Assembly: GCF_000003855.2 (NCBI RefSeq)
Contig: NW_003101682.1
Location: 5,283,385-5,347,384 of the forward strand
DNA from: Blastomyces gilchristii SLH14081
Taxonomy: Eukaryota; Ascomycota; Eurotiomycetes; Onygenales; Ajellomycetaceae
Direction: 5' to 3'
Length of the DNA: 64,000 nucleotides
A program made the translations under genes and the position numbers. Below the pieces are notes generated by a model. The model was not told where the DNA came from. It saw nothing but the letters and a program-made list of their open reading frames with translations, and did not search any database. Positions 50,794 to 61,676 of this stretch are shown piece after piece. Numbering within the stretch: the first letter of the stretch is position 1; each line of letters begins with the position of its first letter.

Positions 50794-51170
50794 TTATTAT
50801 TATTATTATTATTCTTTCATCATACTTATATATAAGTAGAGCTTATAATAAGTTCTTGCATGATGTTAAATACAGGTTAAATATTAATCATACAGAAGGA
50901 AATACAGGTGTTGAGATCATATCAAGATAACAAGAATATAGAAACTACAAAGAAGTGACAATTAAATACATACAATAATAACTTCTCATCTCAGAAACAT
51001 AGAGTGATTTGTTGAAGTGATTTGTACATCTCTGTATTTATTAGAAACCTGAGATTCTTGAGTTCTGAATTTAATGTATTTCCTGCGGGTTTCGAACTCA
51101 CACGCCTTGATTTCCCATGCTAAGATGCTATCAGATGACCGCATTAATCATTCAGTTATCAGAGCTACAT
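50794..51170 (-). mobile_element. SINE with class II tRNA-like head and (TAA)n-type tail
   Basis: Inserted in copia RNase H with TSD TATTTAA (50787-50793 and 51171-51177). Removing it rejoins the frame as HIIQYL to KEIMNL. Read on the minus strand it starts GTAGCTCTGATAACTG, has a D-arm-like ACTGAATGATTAATGCGG, a variable-arm-like hairpin, and a T-arm with the B-box core GAGTTCGAAACCC (51087-51099). It ends in (AAT)n at 50794-50813. Length 377 bp. The long variable arm suggests tRNA-Leu or tRNA-Ser ancestry. Pol III origin is inference. Confidence 0.7.
51080..51166 (-). pseudogene. tRNA-like region (SINE head)
   Basis: The T-arm GTGAG-TTCGAAA-CCCGC pairs at four of five positions; restoring one G-to-A change would make five. 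A stem TTAGC/ATCAA flanking ATGGGAA would be a perfect five-base stem before G-to-A mutation. The acceptor stem is not clear, so I treat it as a tRNA-derived relic, not a gene. Confidence 0.5.
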
Positions 51171-51177
51171 TATTTAA

Positions 51178-51750
51178 AAGAGATAATGAATTTAAGCATT
51201 TTCTATAGATACAGCTTATATGAGAGGTTCATTTTCTCTGATTTTTCTGATAATTTCTACTTACTCTTTAGCTACTCAGATTCTGATTGAGTAGATTTCT
51301 TAAATAGTAATAGAAAATCAATATTCAGCTACATCTTTAAGCCTCTAAATAGTCTAATTTCATAATATTTAATAAAACAATCTTGTATATCTCTAAGTTT
51401 CAATGAGACTGAATATATAACTCTTAGTAAGATAGTTTATAAAGTAATATAAATTCAGAATCTTATAATTGAGCTTGACTTTATTATTGTATCTCTGATA
51501 TAAATTCTTATTAATAATAAGAGTATTATAGATCTTATAAAGATAGCAGCTGTTACAGTCTGAAGTAAACATATTAATACATGTTTTTATTTTTCATATT
51601 CATAGTTAAATCAGAGAATCATTGATTTAAAATATATTTTTATTACTTAAATAATAGTAGATGAACTCACTAAATTCTTAAGCACTGTGATATTTATATA
51701 ATTCATGATTTTGTTAGGTCTTACAGGTGAAAAAGCTGAAAATACTTAAT
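51178..51750 (+). pseudogene. E copia RNase H (degraded)
   Basis: Clear copia RNase H: YSDSDWVDFLNSNRKSIF, LISWYLIKQSCISLSFNETE (TEAEY block as NETEY), IWIQNLIIELDF, then SKHINTCFYF and IVDELTKFLSTVIF ending near LLGLTGE. W codons read TGA or TAA. Catalytic Asp (SDSDW) and Glu are retained. This is the C-terminal domain of copia pol; the polypurine tract and LTR follow within 90 bases. Confidence 0.88.
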
Positions 51751-51824
51751 TTTTACATTTGTATCTGATTTTGACATACTATCTTGATAAATTGAGTGTT
51801 TTTATACATGATTCTTGTTATCTT

Positions 51825-51881
51825 GAGAGGGGGTGTTAGCCGTTACAGCTGTTGCGATTAGCGATTTCACTAGATCACGTG
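51825..51881 (+). repeat. E polypurine tract and start of 3' LTR
   Basis: GAGAGGGGG (51825-51833) is a copia-type polypurine tract immediately followed by TGTTAGCCGTTACAGC, a typical copia LTR start. The LTR is little mutated here and is interrupted by hAT F at 51882. Confidence 0.7.
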
Positions 51882-53945
51882 TAGAATGGCCGCCGGGACT
51901 ATGAATTTCACATTTAATCTTATTTGATCTGGTCTCATACATTTCTTGACGTGAGTTCTATCAGAATTAAGAGTTAAAAAAATCTGAAAATGAATCATTT
52001 CTGAGAGAAATGAAGTGAAAAATGATCAGATTTAATTCAAGAACAGTGAAATAAGAGTAATTTCTCAGAATAAACTGTGAAAGATAATTATTCTTTCAAA
52101 ATCAGAATGAGACTAAAACTGAAGATCAAATTCAGTCTCATTCAGTTCATTCAGTAATTGCTTATATAATCAGAATTTGATAATGATTATTAATAACACT
52201 CATGAAATAACTAAATACATTCTTGTGCAAGTTTATTCTTCACTTTCTTATGAAAACTACACTTCTCTGATATACTGTAATCAGAGGTATTAAACTGTCT
52301 GATAATTTCATGTTTTATAATTATAAGTTTCTTGATTATTTCTTCTTATAATTGTCTGCAGTGATAGTAATAAATATCTCAGTTTGAGTTAAACTTTTAC
52401 TTCATTCTCACCTCTGTTAATGAAATTGTCAGAATATTATATATTATCAGTGTAACAGTTGAATATGTACTTTCAACAATTTTTTATAACTTTAGAATTG
52501 ATTTAATATGTAAATTCATTGAATTATCTTGAAGATAGCAGTTAAATTCAGTTTTATAAAAATGTAGTTTTATCTGATTTTCAGTTATAATCAATATATG
52601 TAAGTTTCATTTCAAAGTAAGTATTATAGTTCTATATAATATAAAGTATTATCAAAAATCATTATTTACTAGAGAATTGTATTTCACTGTCTTCACATCT
52701 CTAATATCTACTTATTCAAATCTCTGATAGTTAACATTGTAGTAGTCTCAGATTAATTTAATATATAAGTCTCATTTCTTCTCTATTCAATCTTGAGAAG
52801 TGTAGATATTAACTTGATAGAAGAAATCTAGTAGAGCTGCTACAGTATAGTACTCTGTAAAAGATTGTTCAGTTTTACTGTAGTAATATATCAGTTTATC
52901 TCTTACAGTAATAATAACCTGCACTATAGTATTATCTCAGACTGAATTTCTTTTTAAGTGATTCAACTGCTTCTTAAAATAAGTAAATAAACTGTTATAC
53001 ACTCATCAGGCTGACTGCAGTATTAATATATAAGTAATTGAGACTGTCTTTATTATCTTATAAAACTGAAACAGTAAATCAATCATATATTTCAACTGAG
53101 TTTACTTTATATTAGAAAGTTTCAATGTCTGAATCTTTTTCTAATCAGAGTGTTACACTCAATAATCAATTATCTGACACAATTAAAGAGTCTGAACAGT
53201 TATTTCATATATTAAACTTCATTATATTTTAATATTCTGTATCATATTCAGTGATACTTATTTGTTTATTTATTGAATATTATGAAATCATTATTATTGT
53301 TTAGAGAAGATATAAATCATATTAGCAATGTTTTAAATCTGTAATATTTAAATTATTATTCAATCTATTCAAAATTAACAGTAGTATTATTAAAAACCAT
53401 TATCAAAAAGCAACATTAAAAAGTATTATTAAAAAACATTATCTTTTATAAAGTGAATATAAAAGTTACTTAAGTAATGACTTTCATCTCATTCTCATCT
53501 CAAGAATCAGTCATCTCATTATTCTTCATCTCAATGTTAAGATTCTTTATCAGTGTTTGTATTACAAGTTGAATCATATGAGTAGTGCAGAGAATATAAT
53601 CTTGTTTACTATTCTAGAAATGCAAAGTCAATTTTTACTTCAAGCTCTTCATTATAGTGTAGTTATTTACAGCATTATCAGTTATAAGTATAAAAAGACT
53701 GAGACTAATATCTCAATAGTCATTTTTAATCACAGTTATTAATATCTTTGTTATCTAATTCTTAGTATGACTACTAATCAATGATTCAAATTCAATTGAT
53801 ATCTCTTAATAAGTTCAGTTCTCATCAATGTAATAACATATAACTCTTATAACTATAAGATTGTTTGTACTAGTTTATATATTCACTGTGAGAGACACTC
53901 TTCAATGATTCTTCAACTCTGATTTCAGATATTGTATATTGACTT

Positions 53946-54180
53946 TGTAGTATATCTCAAGATTGAATCAAAGACAGAATTGATGTGAAATATAAAGATT
54001 TGAATTAAGCATTTGAAGAAGTGTTCAGAATTCAAAATTTTCAATTGATTGAAAAGAAAGATTCAGAGATATATATATGTGAAGTAATTATTCACAGAAG
54101 TTATCAGATAAGAGTTATGAAATCAGAGTACTGATATATAATTATTTTCATATAATTTTCTTCAAATTAAAAAGTGAGTA
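53946..54180 (+). pseudogene. Degraded coding exon in F, unidentified
   Basis: The plus-strand frame reads ISQDWIKDRIDVKYKDLNWA then FRIQNFQLIEKKDSEIYICE, interrupted only by codons that would be Trp or Gln. It is followed at about 54171 by GTGAGTATT ... CTGATAG, a plausible short spliceosomal intron. It may be part of the F transposase, but no hAT signature was found. Regions 51970-53940 and 54200-55060 hold no recognisable domain. Confidence 0.35.
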
Positions 54181-55065
54181 TTATTAAAAATTATTATCTG
54201 ATAGAGTAACTTATCAGCTCAGTAGTAATTTTCTGATTATTTTTCTTTTATTATCTGTATTTTGATGACTTCAGATGTCAGAAAGTTTCTTCAGAGCCAT
54301 GATCAGTTTAAGATAAATGTTTCTGAATAAAGTTGCAGTGATTACAGTAGAGAGATGACTCTTCAGTAACCTGTAATATAATCTATTAATAATTATTTCA
54401 TAGTTTATCTCAGTGTTTATATTGAGTTTTTCATAAATTTTATGATCTGGAATCAGATGTGAAGAATAAAGAAATTATTTATTATAATTGAAAGAGAGCA
54501 TTCTGTGTTGAATTATAAATAATATAGACTTTATAATTCACAGTAATTTCTTGAAGAGTTTATGAATTTTTAATAGAAGTAAAAGAAGTGAAAGAAGTGA
54601 ATTTAGAAGATATAATAACAATTTAAGAAAGATAATAATTTATTTTCAATAGCTAATTACTGATGTGTGTAAGAAGAATTAATATAAGAGAAAATAATCT
54701 TCTTTCTTAGCGTAGTTATAATTTTAGTACTAACTCAGATTGAATATTATCAATGTATAAAAGTAAATAAACAATCTTGATTAATCTCTGTTATATTTCT
54801 TGAAATATATTAATATTATAAAGGAGAGTATTATCAAATTGTGTTATCAGATAATATCATTAAAAATATATTAATATTGTGAATATTAATGTTGAAAAAA
54901 TATTGATACTTTTACATTACAGTGATTTGTAAATCATGATAGTTAAATATATATATCTATATATTATTTCTAATATTGATAATTGATTACAACTTGTACA
55001 ATAATTTTTGAAAACTTAAAATTAATTTTAATTATTAACTAATAGTTATGAACTTACAACTAACT

Positions 55066-55862
55066 AATATAAAAAGAAAAAAACTTTTTCTACTTATTAT
55101 CTTTCTTCTCTTTCTTATTCTTCTTATCATTCTTTATAATTCACTTCTTATTCTTATTCTTCTTCTTCTTCTTCTTATCTGAGATAATAATTATCTTAAA
55201 ATCTCTCTTCACTGTCTTCTCAGAGAAGAGTTTCTACTGCCTCTCTTCAGTCAGATCAATCTGTATCTCAAAATTTCACATTTTCTGATCTACTGTCTCA
55301 GATTTCATCTCAGTGATAAGTAGATTAACATACTCAGAGAGCAGAGCTATGTTCTCAATATTCTGAATTATAAAGTGTATTCAAGATCTGAACAAGGTCT
55401 CAATTCTCTTCTTCTCTGTCAGCTTCTGCTAATCAATTAGAGAACAGAAGTATTATTAAAAATCATTACCTCTGAATAAAAAACTTATCAGTTTTGACTT
55501 CTTTGTCTCTTACTTCAATATCTTCTTAATCTTCTTCTATTATTACTTATTTATAGTAATACTCTTCTTCTCTCTCTCTTTCTTTATCTTAGTCTTAAAT
55601 CATTCTCAGAACTTCTTATAGTCTTATTACTACTATATGAGACTCTTCACTATCTTCTTTTTCAATCTCTCACAGATAATACTATCTGTATTATTTCTAT
55701 ACTTAGTTCAGTCTAAATCTATCAGAAGTGTTACTTAAAATCATTATTATTCTACTTTCTTACAGAGTCTTTTCAAGATATTATAATATATCTTACAATC
55801 TGTCTCTTCTCACTTCAACATCTTCTTCTTCTCTTTCTTCAATCTGTGATAGCACTCACGCG
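55066..55862 (-). pseudogene. Degraded multi-exon gene in F, Lys-rich C-terminus, unidentified
   Basis: The minus-strand frame at about 55070-55430 reads QKLTEKKRIETLFRSWIHFI then NIALLSEYVNLLITEMKSET, and ends in a strongly basic run of Lys and Asn. It is preceded by a well-formed intron: GTAATGATT at about 55470, 3' end GATTAGCAG at about 55426. Upstream is a further basic, coiled-coil-like exon (HRLKKEKKKMLK). The two genes in F would be convergent. Function unknown. Confidence 0.4.
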
Positions 55863-55972
55863 TCTTGATAGTCCGCAGAACTGCAGAATATTTGAAGAGA
55901 GATAACATAATTAATTTTAGTAAGTATTAAAAGAGAGTGAAGACAGAGAAGACAGCTAGTAATAATATAAAA

Positions 55973-56259
55973 ATAATAATAATAATAATAATAATGATAG
56001 TGATAATAATGATAATAATAATGATGATGATAATAATGATGATGATGAAAGAAAAAGTGTATCAGAATATATTATTAACCTATCGAATATAAAGAGACTT
56101 AAAGAAACTATTAATAGCTTTCAGAGATGTATAGAAACAGCTACAGTATTGTATAGTAATATCATCTTCATCAATGCATGCAGTGTTGATATTCTTTGTA
56201 TACAGTTATCATATAATCTATATCAGAGATACATGCAGAAAACAGATCTTTATTGCTAG
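55973..56259 (+). pseudogene. Asn/Asp-rich open frame in F
   Basis: A frame of 287 bases without a stop begins in an (AAT)n/(GAT)n tract encoding a run of Asn then Asp, followed by ERKSVSEYIINLSNIKRLKE, and ends at TAG 56257-56259. There is no ATG at its start, and two TAA codons precede it. It may be an exon or simply a trinucleotide repeat that happens to be open. Confidence 0.3.
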
Positions 56260-56530
56260 AGAGAATGATTACAGCAATTCTCTGTTTTTATATTATAAAG
56301 ATAAGTTATTCTTATTTCTTTCTTCTCTCTTTTCTCTTCTTCTTTAACTCATCACTAAGTTCAAGCCAGTATGAAAACTATTAAAACACTCTTAGAAACT
56401 CTCAAATTGAAGAGTATAGACTAATCAAATTTTAAATACAGAAGAATCAAATTATATTTAATATTACTAATTATTCATTCTCTCTTAATAAAATCACAGT
56501 CATGTCTTCTCTCCTCTCTCCAAACAAAAC

Positions 56531-56730
56531 ATGGCCTGTGAAAAGTGAGTATCACACCAGGCCATAATGATCAACACAGTCCCAGCACGCAGGGCTGCAT
56601 ACATGCAGCATGTGCTGGACTGAGAGACTGTGTGAGTTGTAAACTGGTACCAGCATCTCAGAAAGAGCTGTGCAGTGTGAAAAAGCTGTACCTCTCAGTC
56701 ATGTGTATAGAGAGTGAATTGTCACAGTAA
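56531..56730 (+). CDS. Small cysteine-rich ORF in an unmutated island of F
   Basis: ATG at 56531 lies in a strong fungal start context (CAAAACATGGCC). Exon 1 encodes MACE plus two bases; a GTGAGT donor at 56545 and acceptors ending at 56579 or 56585 both restore the frame. Exon 2 encodes TQGCIHAACAGLRDCVSCKL ... KKLYLSVMCIESELSQ and stops at TAA 56728-56730. The product of about 52-54 residues has 7 Cys. No signal peptide. The intron (35 or 41 bases) is very short. GTAAGT at 56726 overlaps the stop, so it could instead be the first exon of a longer gene. No domain recognised. Confidence 0.4.
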
Positions 56731-57148
56731 GTGCATATGCATTGCATGAAAGTAACACTTTTTAATAACACTCAGTCTCTGATATTATGAAAATAGAGTC
56801 TCTCTGTGAGATCTGTTTTTATCAGAAGTCAGAAAATTTTATATTTTTTAAAACTATTTTTACATATCTTATTCATGAAATCAATGAGAAGAATCATTGA
56901 TTTCAATATTCTGTTCTTAATATCATTTAAGTGACAGTAGAGTTCACTCTGATCACACTTTTTAAGTGTATATTTTCTAATTATTCACATTTATACAGAT
57001 ATATACTGATTATTTATTAAATAATATTAAGATAATAACTCATTATAACTGTGTTACTCTCACTGTGAGAAATACACAGTTAATAATAAATATTGTAAAA
57101 ACTCTGAGAAGTAAGTATTTTAAGAATACTATAACTCTGTAGTCTTGA

Positions 57149-57295
57149 TTTTTTTTTATTTTTGTTTTTTAATTTTTTCTTTTTATTTTAATTTTTTTTC
57201 TTTTTCTTTTTATTTTCATTATGATTTTTTCTTGTTTTTGTTTTATTTTTTATTTTTTGTTTTTTTTATATTTTATATTTTTTTTATAATTAAAA
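57149..57295. repeat. T-rich low-complexity tract in F
   Basis: About 145 bases made almost wholly of T runs broken by single A, C or G, more T-biased on this strand than anything else in the window. C-to-T mutation alone does not obviously create it, because the complementary strand is equally exposed. It sits between the Cys-rich island and the right end of F. Confidence 0.7.
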
Positions 57296-57656
57296 TTATA
57301 TGAATTATAATCTGTGTTTAGAAAAGTAATGATATTTAATAATACTTTTTATTAAATTTTTAACAAATAAGCACTATGTTATAATATTATATAAGTGAGA
57401 AATGATTTCATAGTTTTATTTACTACTATTCTCAATAATAAGATTAGAATGAAAATGTAACTAAGAATTCAAACATATTCTTTATCTGAAACTAGATTTT
57501 TATTTGAAAAGTGAATCTGAGATCTTTAATATTTGAAATAATATAATTTGAGATCAATGTAATGAACACAAATCATGACTAGAAGTAATACTTTTAGATA
57601 ATATAATAACTATAAAGTTTGATTCTGATTTCAGATATAATTATACAGTCAGTCTA

Positions 57657-58016
57657 ATTACGTAACTTATCACTGTATTATGTTCTTGTAGATAAATCTA
57701 TTAATATAATCTTCAACTATTCTACACATACTTCTTTACAAGATGTGTGCCGCGTATGATTATTCAGGTTGATTTCATATCTGAAACTGTCTAAATCTGT
57801 TGGCTTACTAAACCAAGCATTTACCACTTCAGAACAGCTTATATAAAAAATTACCTTAAAACTAAAATCTTATCAGAAATACATGTAAATTTATAGCAGA
57901 AAAGAGTTTTCATTACTTCATCTGTTTTTCCATTTCTTTTTATTTTATTATATGTGCAACACATCACACTCAAGGTCATACAAGCTTTGCACAGCTATAA
58001 TATCAAGCATGCTAAT
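57657..58016 (+). repeat. E 3' LTR continuation and flank
   Basis: After the F TSD, less mutated sequence resumes (TGTGTGCCGCGTATG near 57745; a TATA-like CTTATATAAAAAATT near 57838). It may be the rest of the copia LTR, possibly ending near TGTGCAACA (about 57963), though without the other LTR the end is uncertain. The last five bases, CTAAT, are the left TSD of A4-A5. Confidence 0.4.
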
Positions 58017-58331
58017 TGTAAGAGGCCTACGCCGAATAGATCAGTATTATATTGATAGGTCTTATATAACAAAGAGAAAAACATTAGAGAAGGAAAGAAA
58101 AGAGAAAGTGTGAGAATCAGTGATTGAAGTGAATATTTATACATGTATGTGATGGCCGAGGATCGGCGATTGAGAATGACTGAGAATCAGAGTGTATGCA
58201 TTTGTAGCAGCTGAGGATCAGTGATTGAGAATGACTGAGAATTGAAGCATACACATTTGAGAATGAAGTGATTGAAATCTGTGAAGTGTAATGAAATAGT
58301 CTATATAATTGATCAGATGCAGCCTGTCACA
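58017..58331 (-). repeat. A4 (3') LTR
   Basis: 315 bp. The outer left edge TGTAAGAGGCCTACGCCG is intact, the U3 tandem units (58154-58260) are partly mutated and the inner end is mutated. Confidence 0.95.
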
Positions 58332-58399
58332 TTAGCCCTCTTCTTTCAGAAGCAGTTCTCATCAGTCAAGGATTACTGTTTCAGATAATACAGAACTCA

Positions 58400-59880
58400 G
58401 AGTTCAGATCAGTTAATTATAGCTGACTCATTTCATAAGATATTATCAGCTGCAGCTGTAGAATCTCTTATTAAGAATATTCTCAATCTTTCACTCAAGC
58501 TCATTATCTTCTTCTATGATGCCTGGTGACTGTCAGTCAGAAGTCAGTTAAGAAGAGAACAGATCAGTGATAGTGCAGCAGAGCAAGCTTGTATAAAAGA
58601 TATTATAAATTTCTGATAATGTGTTAAGACAGTAGTTATAACTATCTAGAACTTCTATCACTCTATATCTAGTGTGGCAGTAATCTAGCATACAAGATGA
58701 ATGTGTAATTCATATATTCTTGACATTCAATCACACAAGATCTTCTATCTTATACTGCTCTGCAAAATCTTGTCAGATATTGATTTAATCTTCTTAATCT
58801 TGTTTCATGATCATCATAAAGGCCTCTGCTCAGTCATGAGCATCTCAGAGCTTTATTACTATATTATCAGTGATTTGAATTAAACTGCAGAGATTCAGTA
58901 TGAACTGTGTGATCTCTAGAAGATTTAACACTTTTATATGATATTCATGTATAAGAAAGAACAGACTTATATCTGTTAAAATAATATCTTGACTGTTGAT
59001 AGTAATCTCTGCATGTAGAAGAAGATTATATCAATCATCTTATAAGTGATTATAGAACTTATAAAGATAATTATTTACAGTCTGAATTATCTGTTCTGAT
59101 GCATTATCAGTCGCAGAATGATAGACAGTTGACAGATAGCATATAATCTTGAGAACTTGACAGATTCTTATTCAGAGAGTGCTCATGAATTGACAGCTCT
59201 AATTTAATACTATTGATCTCAGTAACTTATATATCCGATAGAATGAACTCAGTAAGAAGACTTCAGAGACTTATTCAATATTCATCTTATTACAAGATTT
59301 CAATATTACATCTTTACTTAGTCAGTCAATGATAATTAGAATGTTTCTACAATCTTTACTCTTAGATAAATCAATAGTGAAGTCAATTACTACATCTCAT
59401 TAGATTCTATTAGAGATATTAAGTGATTTCAGTAGATCTTTTTTACAGTTCTTTCATGAGATAATAGAAGAATAGTAGTTACAGTTTCAGACAAAGTATC
59501 TGATGCTGTTTAATATCTCAGATTAATAGAACTCTTGAGAGATCATTCTATACAGTTGTTCACAGTCTGAATAATCAGTTATATATGAATCATGCATCTC
59601 TTGCATTATCTGAGTGTGTAAGAGTTCAGAGTGAGAGACTCAGTGTTGTTTACAGAATTATAGAGTGTTATTATCATTAATTAAATATTCTGAGATGTCA
59701 GTTCTTACATGTAGTTCTGAGAGAAATCAGAGTGCTTCTTGTCATACTGCTTCAGTAAGTGCTTGAAGAAGTTCATCAGTTTGAGCTGCTGTATATTATA
59801 GCTCATCTAATATAGGTTCAGAAGAAGTTGAGATATCAGTGATAGTTCTAACTGAAGAAGTATATATAGTTCTAATTGAA
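58400..59880 (-). pseudogene. A4-A5 integrase (degraded)
   Basis: The zinc-binding part (LLHTQIMQEMHDSYIT ... IRYFVWNCNYYSS; one His and one Cys altered to Tyr) lies at about 59480-59640. The core begins DVVIDFTIDLSKSKDCRNIL at about 59340-59400 with the first catalytic Asp kept. Downstream to 58400 the frame is broken by TGA, and the second Asp and Glu were not confirmed. The plus-strand frame at 58701-58883 is a shadow. Confidence 0.75.
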
Positions 59881-61300
59881 GAAGCATATATAGTGTCATG
59901 AGCTGTTTTATCTTGATTAACTAGTATCTTCAGATTCAAGTGCTGATGCTCTCAGTTTATTCAGTGAGTATCTGTTATATCAGATGACATATCTTGCTCT
60001 TATTATAAGAGAGCATCTGTCATTGAGTTCTGACTGTCAGAACAGTAGTGTATTGTAAAATGAAAGCAGCTTAAGAACTCAGATCATTATATCTGTCATT
60101 CAGTGAGTTTACAGATAGTCATGAAGTATTTGAGATTCTTATAATCTGTGATTATCTCAAATTCAGAGATACTTCAGAGTTCAGAGTTTTATTCTTCTAA
60201 ACAGTGTACAATTGTAAGAAGTTTCTTATCATAGATCTTATAATTGTATTCAGTGAAACTCAGTTTCTCAGACATGAAGATACATGATTATAGAACATCT
60301 TTATCATTATATTACAATATCACTTCTTCTATTATATAGTCAGAGAAATTGATCTCAATAACTGTCTCACAATCAGAATCAAATGTTATCAGTAGAGAGA
60401 TATTAATAAACATCTTCTTCATCTGTGTAAATGCAGCTTCAGTGATCACTGATTATTAAAATACTGAGTCTTTCTTAGTGGAATCTGTAAGTGATCTTAT
60501 GATATCTGAGAAGTTTTATATAAATCACTGATAGAAGTGAGTGAATTCAATGAAGCTTTGTACATCTTTCACAGTATGTGAAGCTTTTCATTCAAGAATG
60601 ACAGAGATCTTCTCAGAATTTATTCAAATTTCCTTATCAGCTTCTATGATGAAACCTAAGTATTTAGTACTCTTAACTTCAAAATCACACTTATTAATAT
60701 CAATTGATAGTTCTGCTTCTTATAGTCATTGTAATACTCTTCATACATACTCTTGATATTCTTTTCTGAATTCATTAATGAAGATGAGAATGTCATCTAG
60801 ATAAGCAGATATAAAGTTATTAAGAAAATCTCAGAGTGCTTAGTTGATATACTTCTGAAATGTACTGAGAGTGTTAGTCAGTTCAAAGAGTGTGACTATT
60901 CATTCAAAGAGATCATAATATGTTCAGAATGCTGTAAGTTCTTCATCTTCTTCAGTGATACAAATCTTATGAAATGTGATGATAATATCTAACTTTGTAA
61001 ATCATTGAGCTTGTATGATCTGTGCTAGGATTTTATTGATAAGAGATAAGAGATATCAATCTTTCTTTGTCAATCTGTTCAGATCTCAGTAGTTCATATA
61101 GAATCAGAGTTCTTCATCTGACTTCTTTGCCAAGAGAATAGAAGCTGTAGTGAAAGAGTTACTAATATATATGAATTTCTTATTTAACAGATCATTGAGT
61201 GTCTTCTGAAGAAGAAGAAGTTCATCTTGAGATATATTATAAAGAGGATCTCATAGTGACTTGAAATTCTTATCATTCTTTCTTTCTAACTTAATACTGT
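59880..61300 (-). pseudogene. A4-A5 RT and RNase H (degraded, YLDD intact)
   Basis: RT: KKFIYISNSFTTASILLAKK (about 61110-61180), FTKLDIIITFHKICI (about 60960-61000), FELTNTLSTFQKYIN and the catalytic box AYLDDILIF at 60783-60806, with both Asp codons preserved. Then DINKCDFEVKSTKYLGFIIE (about 60650-60710) leads into RNase H, which ends near 59880 with FHFTIHYCSDSQNSMTDALL. Stops are TGA or TAA at Trp and Gln positions. Confidence 0.85.
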
Positions 61301-61676
61301 GTTTCACTTCTGAGCTTTATAAATAAGGTATATTTATAATGTTATCTTATTGAAAGACATCTAAATAATCATGACATTATTGAGGAAGTTTTATATAAGA
61401 ATCTGTGATTATAACACAGAATAACTTTTCTAGAGCCTTCTTGATATTAGTCAGACTGATGAAATAGATTAATATATAATTCTGCTGTCAATAATCTTAT
61501 CAGTGACTCTGTCAGCAGTTTTAATGATAACTTCTTTTTTAAAGTATTTCATAAGCATTGACAGAGATCTGTGTAAGATTCATAGTCTTATGAATATTAT
61601 CTTCATGAATTCTATCATTGTTAGAGAATATCAAGCTTCTGTTTCAAGTATTTAATAAGATGCCTTGTTCAGATAG

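Larger units (their letters stand above)
51882..57656 (+). mobile_element. Element F: 5.8 kb hAT-type DNA transposon (putative full-length parent of the M MITEs)
   Basis: The left end TAGAATGGCCGCCGGGAC matches the MITE left end for about 80 bp, and the right end ATACAGTCAGTCTA matches the MITE right end. The TSD is ATCACGTG on the left (51874-51881) and ATTACGTA on the right (57657-57664), differing only by one C-to-T and one G-to-A. At 56755-56800 F also shares the MITE internal block GAAAGTAACACTTTTTAATA. I could not recognise a hAT transposase, so autonomy is inferred from size and ends. Confidence 0.75.

Noticed and set aside
51080..51166. Functional tRNA gene
   Set aside because: No clear acceptor stem, mutated stems, and it is part of a 377 bp insert with a TSD and AAT tail.
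55973..56050. Second SINE tail because of the AAT repeat
   Set aside because: No tRNA-like head or TSD nearby, and the repeat grades into an open Asn/Asp-coding frame.
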